DNA of 64,000 nt from Pomphorhynchus laevis. Taxonomy: Eukaryota > Acanthocephala > Palaeacanthocephala > Echinorhynchida > Pomphorhynchidae. Below the pieces are notes generated by a model. That model made no database searches and was not told the origin of the DNA. It worked only from the letters and a program-made list of their open reading frames with translations. Shown here one piece after another: positions 55,958 through 64,000 of this stretch. The stretch lies in contig WNNJ02002246.1 of the NCBI GenBank assembly GCA_012934845.2, positions 124,001-188,000 on the forward strand, written 5' to 3'. How positions within the stretch are numbered: position 1 is the stretch's first letter; the number at the start of each line of letters is the position of its first letter. A program made the translations under genes and the position numbers.

Positions 55958-58600
55958 GGAAAGCGGATTGGATAGGAGGGCACAGACTGGATGGGGAGAG
56001 ATAAACGTTGATCTGGATTAGGATAAGGCGTTCTAAGAGTTTAGAATGAGTAGGGAGTAGTGAAATGGGGCGATAGCTAGAAGGAAGGGAGGGGTCCAGC
56101 GATTGTTTCTTAAGGAGGGGACGAACGATTGCGGATTTCCAGTGTGAAGGGAATACACGATTGCGGATGGACGAATTAAACAAGGTTGTGAGAAAAGTGG
56201 ATATCGATAAGCATATGGATTTAAGTGTGTGGGTAGGCAGGGGATCGGCAGGTGCGGAAAGTGAGACAGGGAGAAGATGAAAGAGTTCCGGGAGAATGAG
56301 GCTAGGTGGGGCCGAGTGGGATAAGATGGAGACCGGCTGTGAGAGAGCAACGTGGATACTTTGCTCTGGAGAAATGACGAATAATCATGGGGATTGATGT
56401 TGCACGGCAAAGAGGAGCGATCAAGGATTGAGTTAAAAGTATTCCATAGAGTCTTTGTGTTGAATGAGGTGATTATTTTATGCTGCCAAAAGGAGTTGCA
56501 TTTGGTACGTAGTAGGTGATGATGAGACCGCCGATGAGCAATATAGGTATTACGGAAAGACGGAGTGATCGAGCGGAAATCACGTCTGAGAGAGCGGTGA
56601 TATACTCGAAAAGCATGACGGAGTCGATGCTCTGAGAGTAGAAATTGAATGTCAAACCATGGGGCACGGTGCAAGCGACGGTGTGGGCGAGGCTTGAAGG
56701 GCCAGAGAAGATCGATATTTGATGCGAGTTCAGAGTCGAAAATAAAGGCGAGATCGTGAGGAGAGGAATATGTTATTGTGGGATTGGAAAGAGACGATTT
56801 GGGTAAGGCAGAGCGGAGAAGAGAGAGGTCACGATTTCTCAAAGGGCGACGTAGGATTGTAGGTGGTTGAGCCGGGGTGTGGTTGTGAGTGAGATCAAGG
56901 GTGACGAGAAAGTGATCTGATAGACCAGGATCGGAGATTGACAGTGAGGTGTAGGCAGCAAAATGATCGGGGACAGCGATGATATCGAGTGCCCCACTAA
57001 GGATATGTGTGGGGGCAGTGGATATGGGTTTGTTGTTATAGTTTGATATAATGTTGATCAACTGGATACACTCGGTGCAAAAGGGGCGGTCGAGGCCGAT
57101 GTTGAAGTCGCCAAGAACGATTGAAGGGATGATGGACAAAGAACAGTGGGACAGAAGGTCAGCGAGTTCGGTAAAAAAATAAGGAGGTAGGAGCAGATGA
57201 ACCAGGACGGTATACAATGGCGAGATTTATAGTGATCGGGTTAGAAGAACGACATGTGAGCAGTTCAAAAGAGAAAGGACTGAAAGGGGAAGTGATTTTG
57301 CGAATAGACGCGGGGTGACGAGCAAATGCGACATTGCCGCCATGATTAGAGAATTTATAAAGGGATTTGCTGAAGGGGGCGAGCGGATTCGACTAGTGAG
57401 CAACCGGCAGAGAGCAAACGGCGGATGGAGAGGTCGTCAGAATCGTAGTGCCAGGATTCGGTGAGGCAGAAGAGATCGATGGATTGCTTGATGAATAAGT
57501 TTAGGATGATATCGGATTTATTGAGAATATATCTAGTGTTGAGGAGGCCGAGGCGAAACCGTGTGTGGTGGTGATAGGGGCTAGTGGAGAAGACACATAG
57601 GGGAGATGGAGCGCCATCGAATTTTTGGGCGGGTGTGGACAACTTGAAAATTTCCGTCGATGTTTCGAATGGAGAGAAATGTTCGCCGTTTTCCTCGCGA
57701 CGGCGTTTTTCGATGTGTGCAAATGAGAGTTGAGCGATTTCGGAGTGGGTGCGATCGGGGAAAATGTGAGTGGCTGAAGAGGGCATTAGTTTGAATCGTT
57801 GGGAGAGGACAGAAGACGCGTGAGAGCAATGCTTGAAAACAATTTATAGGAGAGGGGGCTGGGAAGGATTAGATTGAGAAGATTGGTTTAGGCAGATGAC
57901 TGCGAAGGAGAGATATTGTTGAAAAAAGATTGTTTATCCGCAGGAACAACAGTCGAGAGGATGGATCTGAATGCGGACACATCGTGGTCGAAACGTTCTT
58001 GTGAAGATAAAGAGGTGGAAGGAGTAATATTAGTGACGATGACGCAACGATTGCGAGAAGGAAAGCGTTTCCGTAAAGGAGGACGAGTGACGTGAGTTGG
58101 TAAGATCACGATAGGAGAGCTGGGAGTCGAGGATATTAAGGGAGTAGGTTTGACAGCGGAAGACAAAGAGAATTTGATAATATAGAGGGTGGTGAGCGTT
58201 GTGAGGAAAGGTTATGAGTCGAAGGATAGTGACGTTTGGTGGAGGTGATTTTGATTGAGAGATATAGGTTATCAAGAAATGAGACATAAGGGTAGAGACG
58301 GGGTGACGGGGTGTGAAAATGACATGGGATTAGAAGTGCATGTGGTGACAGGATCAGTGGGTTGACAAAGGACATCAGAAACGACTGGGGTGGTTTGAGT
58401 GGACACCTTGGATGTTGATATGTGCTTATTGGAAAGGTTGCGGATTAGTTTGTTGGCACAAAAGCCATATACGAAGTCTTCTTTAGACTTATTCTTGTCG
58501 CAGGCGATTGTAGTCCCTACGCTGCAGTCGTGTGTCAAGCACTGTACTGGCAGTTGTCCATAGTTGGTGTTGGTCTTAGTTGTTTTCTTACGGCATCCTA
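55958..58600 (-). mobile_element. LINE-C, 5' part of the LINE-A family
   Basis: On the minus strand this copy covers ORF1 (Cys/His cluster HDCSVGTTIACDKNKSKEDF near 58540-58460), the endonuclease (LGLLNTRYILNKSDII, TESW, LGDFNIGLD near 57090, ISDPGLSDHFLVTLDL near 56920) and the linker up to the start of the reverse transcriptase. The frame 57217-56033 is open for 394 codons. The 3' half, including YADD, is absent and the copy begins at 55958 against the gypsy element. LINEs normally lose the 5' end, so loss of the 3' end points to a later rearrangement. Confidence 0.85.
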
Positions 58601-59470
58601 TTAACTCTAAAAATTTTGCAAGATTAGCTAGCTGAACTGGATTGATCTGGAACTGGATTGATTGTATGTATTTTAGATCTCAAACCTTTTTAAACTTTTT
58701 TAGATCTCAAAGTTTTTTCTCAGAGTAGATCTGCGTGGATTTAACTCGCAGATGTGAAACTTTGTGTCGTCATCGTTTAACTTCTTTAAATGCTCAATAT
58801 TTTCTGATTTTATCGCTAAAATCTGCGCATGCTAATTTCGTTCCTATACTGAGTTATAGTTTAGGTTCAATTTTTATTAAATCGCATAATTTTTTTTAAA
58901 TAAATTAAAAATTTATTTTGCAGTTTGATGTTGTAGTTTTGCTGTATGGATCATGAATCTGTCAACTTTTTATGTAGATTACTGTTAATAATAAGATAAA
59001 TTTATGTTTTAGTGGCAAATCCGTACCAACCGTTCGCTTACAAGCCTATTAATAAAATTTAGCAGAAGAGTTCAGTGTGTATGTTCAGTCCATTTGTGAA
59101 TATTGTTCGTTCAGTTTGATCGTTCAGTTCATTCGTTCAATAATCAGCAAAATAATTATTAGTTGTGATATAAATATTTCTATATTTTAACCACATTGTC
59201 AATATTAAACAATTAACAAAAATATGCTGGCAAATTTTACATGAGGAAATAACATTTAGGGTTGGCTCACTATTTTGAGCTTTATAAATTGACAACAAAA
59301 TGAGCTAAGGCTATTACAGTTGCATCACAAATACAAATGAAATTGAATTGTTTGAAAGTCAATCAATTATAGTGTGTTGAGAATATTTACTGGTGGTCAA
59401 CGTCCAATCTGTTCTTAAATTTTGAAATTATTTATTTCGATACGATTTCTTCTGAAAGACTATTCCACGT
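58601..59470. other. AT-rich region; no gene seen
   Basis: Short direct repeats such as AACTGGATTGATCTGG / AACTGGATTGATTG (58636-58665) and GTTCAGTTCATTCGTTCAATAA-like runs (59085-59145) are visible. No coding frame or RNA gene is seen. Confidence 0.5.
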
Positions 59471-60580
59471 TTAAATAACACTTCAACTGAGACATTAAAT
59501 ACGGGTTCGATTAAATCTGTCTCCTTCACATCCATGAATTGCCGCGTAATGAAGAATAATTCCTTAGTTATAAACTCTTTAGAGAGTTATTACAATCATA
59601 AAGAATATTTCATAATAAGCACATATCAATCTTCATGGGTGCATAATGAATGGATGATAATCCACCATTCTTCGTCCATTCTTTATAAGGTGGTAGACCC
59701 TTAAGTGAAACTGTCCACATTTGCAACATAAAATAAATTTCATTCTATCCAGTGTCTTTAGCCGATTTTCATACGAAAGATGAATTACAGAGGAAACAAC
59801 CTAGTTGCATTTTTATATACACATTCAAAATATTAAGCTCACCAAGATTATTTAAATACGTGACAGCGGAATCGTATAAGAGTTAACTCTTAATAAACCC
59901 GTTCGGTAGCAGTTTAAAAGTAGTTGAATCTAAGCTAACAAATGACTCCAACCATTCGACGCAATTTAGAACACATGTACTTAGTATGTTTCATAATTGA
60001 TAAATCGGCGCTTACCCATACTTCAAGATCTTTATGGACTGATACGATCTCTATTGGTGAATTTTAATAATCGGTAATGGTTTCACACATCATAACAATG
60101 TCAAATAGATCCCCTTTAATACGCTATCTAATTCAACAAAATTGATATGTTGTACATCGCCTAATTTTCTAATATATGAATTGTCCACAATTATTAACGA
60201 GCCGATTTAGAAAATAACAGTGAGAGCAATTATACTTGCATCTCGAGAAGGTTTGTGTTTTTCTACCGTCCATACTCACCGAACCGAATCCTGTCTATAT
60301 AAATGATCACTAATTTCGGTAACAATTCGGTAACAATTCGCTGGTGCACAATTCGGTAACAATCCGCTGGTGGATTGGTAACAATTAGTTGGTGCACATT
60401 TTATCCCAGTTTATATTGCATACCAATCTATTTATAACTTGTTCAGTTACGCAAGTAACCAGACACATGATACTATGAAACAAGTTTATCTCATCAACAA
60501 AGCACTTTTTTATTGTAGGTGTACTGCGAATAGATGATACGTCTTTGTCTCGTGCCCATTGCAGAGCCCTGTCAAAGCAT
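59470..60580 (-). mobile_element. Old CR1-like LINE fragment
   Basis: Minus-strand translation gives, in broken frames, VHKDLEVWVSADLSIMKHT with YMCSKLRRMVGVI (complement of about 59960-60060) and YENRLKTLDRMKF (about 59745-59800), matching the usual C-terminal pattern of CR1 reverse transcriptases (KDLGV...CSKARRxxG, YEERLKxL). LQWARDKDVS near 60560 fits the region after YADD. It is heavily decayed and related in type to the fragment at 1-740. Confidence 0.5.
60325..60400. repeat. Short tandem repeat (TTCGGTAACAATTCGCTGG type)
   Basis: Three to four imperfect iterations of GGTAACAAT(T/C)(C/A)G(C/T)TGGTG with a period of about 20-30 nt. Confidence 0.75.
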
Positions 60581-60729
60581 ACAAATTTTAATCATAATAC
60601 GTTTGATTCGTAAATCAAAAGTAATTGGTTTTAACACCAATTCATAATTTTGACACTACTCTGTCGGTTATCACTATATTATTGTTCACAATGATATAAT
60701 CAATGTAATGATCGGTACCAGTACTTAAA

Positions 60730-63700
60730 AAAAAAGATTTATTTTAACGTGGCAAATGCGTGCCAGCGCACGCTTACATGACCACAACAAAAACAAAACT
60801 GTGAATCAGGCGTCGAGAAGGTGTGAACGGAGGAGGTGTTTGAATGTGATAAAAGAGGGAGCGCGGCGGACGTCGAGAGGGAGTTGATTCCAGGCGAGTG
60901 AGGCGGCGACGAGGAAGGATCGGAGACCGTAGTTGTTGGAGTAATTAGGAACGTGGAGTAAGAGGGTATGACAGGAACGAAGCGATAGCGAGGTGGGGCG
61001 AGTATCGTCTAAGAAATGAAGGTTGATGAACGATGGGGAGCCGACAGCGATGAGACGAAAAGTAATGAGAAGAAGGCGGAGTTTGATGCGGATGTGGATG
61101 GTGGGCTAGGAGAGTTGGGCAAAATATGTGGATGTGTGGTCGAAGCGACGGAGACGAAAGAGCACACGAACGGCAGAGTTGATTATGCGTTGTAGGGGTA
61201 GGATGATGGATTTTGGAGAATTGGCGAAAAGGCTAAGGCAGTAATCAATTTTAGGGAAAAGAAGCGATGAAAGAAGAGACATACAAGAACGGAAGTCGAT
61301 AAGGGGGCGGATACGGCGGATGTCACGAAGAATTAAGTTAGACGAGCGGACCTTGTCACGGACGAAGGGTTTAAGGGAAAGGTGATCATCGAAATGGAAG
61401 CCTAAGAAAGTGAGATTGTGGACTACAGGGATGATCGATGAGGCAAAAGATACAATGGGAGGAGATATGCTTGGTTTACGGGGAAGGATCCACATTATTT
61501 TGGACTTTTCGGCGTTTAGAACGAGATGGAGATTGGAGAGACGCTTGTAGATAGAAGAGAGACAGTTGGAGGCAGAAATGGCGATATCGTGTATGCGATG
61601 TGCGGGTGCATGAGCATAGATTAGAATGTCATCGGCGTATTGCATGACGTTAAAGGAGTAAGGTTTGATAAATGGAGAGAGATCGCCAAGCAAAAGAGAG
61701 AAAAGCAGGGGACCTAGGACTGAACCTTGTGGAACCCCGCAAAAATAGGGATGGGAGGGGAGGATGATGAATTAGAACAGACGCGAAAGGAACGGTCGGA
61801 TAGATATGAGGCGAACCAAGCTACGGAGGAGGAAGAAAAGCCGTAATCATAACGAAGGCGAGAAAGGAGGACGGAGTGTCGACAATGTCGAATGCGGAGG
61901 AGAGGTCGAGGGAGATGAGAACACTATATAGAGCCTTGTCTCGAGAAATGAGTAAGTTGTTGTACACTTTTATGCATGCGATTTCTGTGGAGTGATTAGA
62001 GCGGAAAGCGGATTGGAAAGGAGGGTACAGATTGGATGAGGAGAGATAAGCGTTGATTTGTATTAAGATGAGGCGTTCTAAGAGCTTAGAAAGAGTAGGT
62101 AGTGAAATGGGGCGATAGCTAGAAGGAAGGGAGGGGTCGAGCGATTGTTTCTTAAGAGGGGACGAACGATTGCGGATTTCCAGTGTGAAGGGAAGATACG
62201 ACTGCGGATGGACGAGTTAAACAAGGTTGTGAGAAATGGGATATCGATGAGCATATAGATTTTAATATGTGGGTAGGCAGGGGATCGGCAGGTGAGGTTT
62301 TGTTTGGCAAGGACATGAGGACAGATGATACTTCTGTAGGTGATACAGGGAGAAGATGAAAGAGTTCTGGAAGGATGAGAGTAGACTGGGCAGAGTGGGA
62401 ATAGGATGGAGACCGGGGTGTGAGAGAGCAGCGTGGATACTTTAGTCTGGAGAAATGACGAATAATCATTAGCATTGATGTTGCAAGGTGTAGAGGAACG
62501 AGCCAGGATTGAGTTAAAAGTATGCCAGAGAGTCTTAGAGTTGAATGAAGTGATTATTTTATGCTGCCAGAAGGAGTTGCATTTGGTACGTAGTAGGTTG
62601 AGATGAGACCGGCGAAGGGCAAGATAGGAATCACGGAAAGACGGAGTGATCGAGCGGAAATCGCGTCTGAGAGAGCGGTGATAGACTCGAAAAGCATGGC
62701 GGAGTCGACGCTTTGAGAGTAGGCATTGGATGTCAAACCATGGGGCACGGTGCAAGCGACGGTGTGGGTGAGACTTGAAAGGCAAGAGAATATCGAGAGT
62801 GGATGTGAGTTCAGAGTCGAAAAGAAAGGCGAGATCGTGAGGAGATGAATATGTTATTGTGGGTAATGATAGAGACGATTTGAGTAAGGCAGAGCGGAGA
62901 AGGGAAAGGTCAAGATTTCTCCAAGGGCGACGTAGGATTGTAGGTGTGTGAGGAGGGGTGTGGTTGCGAGCGAGATCAAGGGTGATAAGAAAGTGATCGG
63001 ATAGACCAGGATCAGAGATGGACAGTGAGGTGTGGGCAGCAAAATGATCGGGGACAGCGATGATGTCGAGTGCCCCGCCAAGTATATGTGTGGGGGCAGT
63101 GGATATTAGTTTGTAATTGTAGTTGGATAGAATGTTGATTAAGCGGATGGAATCTGTGGAAGAGGGGCGGTCTAGGCGGATATTGAAGTCGCCTAGAACG
63201 AGTGAAGGGATTGAGGACAAAGAACAATGAGAAAGGAGGTCAGCGAGTTCGGTAAAAAATAAGGCTGTAGGAGCTGATGAACCAGGACTGTATACAATGG
63301 CGAGATCTAGAGTGATCGGGTTAGAATAACGACAAGTGAGCAATTCAAAAGAGCAAGGACTGAAAGGGGGATTGATTTTGCGAAGAGACGCTGGGTGACG
63401 CGCGAATGCGACGATGCCGCCATGATTAGAGGATTTAGAAGGGCATGAGCTGAGGGGCGGGCGGATTCGACTAGGGAGCAACCGGCAGAGAGCAGACTGC
63501 GAATGGAAAGGTCGTCGGAATCTGAGTGCCAGGATTCGGTGAGGCAGAAGAGATCGATGGATTGCTTGATGAATAGGTTGAGGATAAGATCGGATTTATT
63601 GAGAATAGATCTAGTGTTGAGGAGACCGAGGCGGAAACCGTGTGCTGTGGCGAAAGAGACTAGTGGAGAAGACACATAGGAGAGATGGAGCGCCATCGAA

Positions 63701-64000
63701 TTTTTGGACGGGTGTGGACAATTTGAAAATTTCCGTCTGTTTCGGATGGCGAGTGAAGTTTCGCCGTTTTCCTCGCGACGACGTTTTTCGATGCGGGCTG
63801 AAGAGATTTGAGCGATTTCGGAAGGGGCGCGATCGGGGAAAATTCGAGTGGTTGAAGATGACATGAGTTTGAATCGTTGAGAGAGGACAGAAGACGCGTG
63901 AGAGCGATGCTTGAAAACAATTTTTAGGAGAGGGGGCTGGGAAGGATTAGATTGAGAAGATTTGTTTAGACGGATGAATGCGACTGGAGAAATGTCCTTG
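60730..64000 (-). mobile_element. LINE-D, CR1/L2-like non-LTR retrotransposon (same family as LINE-A)
   Basis: The 3' end, at about 60735 beside an A-rich run, matches the LINE-A 3' end. On the minus strand ORF2 starts near 63690 (MALHLSYVSS...) with the endonuclease (TESW, YSPGSSAPTALFF, LGDFNIRLD near 63190, SDHFLITLDL near 62990), continues through an open 467-codon frame to 62078, and after a break shows the reverse transcriptase with MQYADDILIYAH (61650-61620) and an open frame to 61106. The canonical YADD and long frames make this the best-preserved copy, but ORF2 is split by several frameshifts. ORF1 lies beyond the right edge of the window. Confidence 0.88.

Overview
The window is AT-rich animal DNA (eukaryotic exon-intron genes, UBE2K, a class VII myosin, several retroelement families). 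Coding density is low. Where introns can be measured they fall into two classes: about 48-49 nt, or 1.9-8.8 kb and filled with AT-rich DNA and mobile-element debris. The long myosin CDS has a single intron. These traits suggest an intron-poor, AT-rich invertebrate; a mite or other chelicerate, or a flatworm, would fit, but nothing here fixes the phylum.

Layout. 0-1 kb: a CR1-like LINE remnant and a short reverse-transcriptase scrap. 1-5 kb: LINE-A, a nearly full-length CR1/L2-like non-LTR element (+). 6.8-15.5 kb: a complete UBE2K (E2-25K) ubiquitin-conjugating enzyme gene (+, six coding exons, 199 aa) whose long intron carries a Penelope-like element with a GIY-YIG nuclease and hammerhead-like motifs. 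16.4-18.05 kb: tandem repeats and a Penelope-related foldback repeat. 18.35-27.53 kb: a myosin VII gene (-, two exons, 2101 aa). 28.1-28.8 kb: a second GIY-YIG fragment. 29.8-32.5 kb: an old I/Jockey-like LINE (-). 32.57-36.3 kb: LINE-B (-), split by a short Ty3/gypsy element with 90-bp LTRs and a 5-bp target duplication. 36.3-38.7 and 45.7-47.8 kb: two copies of a composite repeat containing a tRNA-like SINE head and tandem scraps of a LINE reverse transcriptase. 40.5-42.0 kb: an exon of an unrecognised C2H2 zinc-finger gene (-). 42.4-51.9 kb: a two-exon AT-hook protein gene (-, 224 aa) with an 8.8-kb intron holding the second composite repeat, a retroelement tail and foldback DNA. 52-56 kb: two unknown ORFs and a second broken gypsy element (+). 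56-58.6 kb: LINE-C (-). 59.5-60.6 kb: an old CR1-like fragment. 60.7-64 kb: LINE-D (-), running off the window.

The host genes are unrelated housekeeping or cytoskeletal genes; there is no operon-like unit. No new defence or biosynthetic system was found. The most interesting signals are small structured DNA: hammerhead-like cores tied to Penelope DNA, a pair of perfect hairpins at 49.2 kb, a 450-bp foldback at 51.1-51.6 kb, and a SINE-like repeat shared by three loci.
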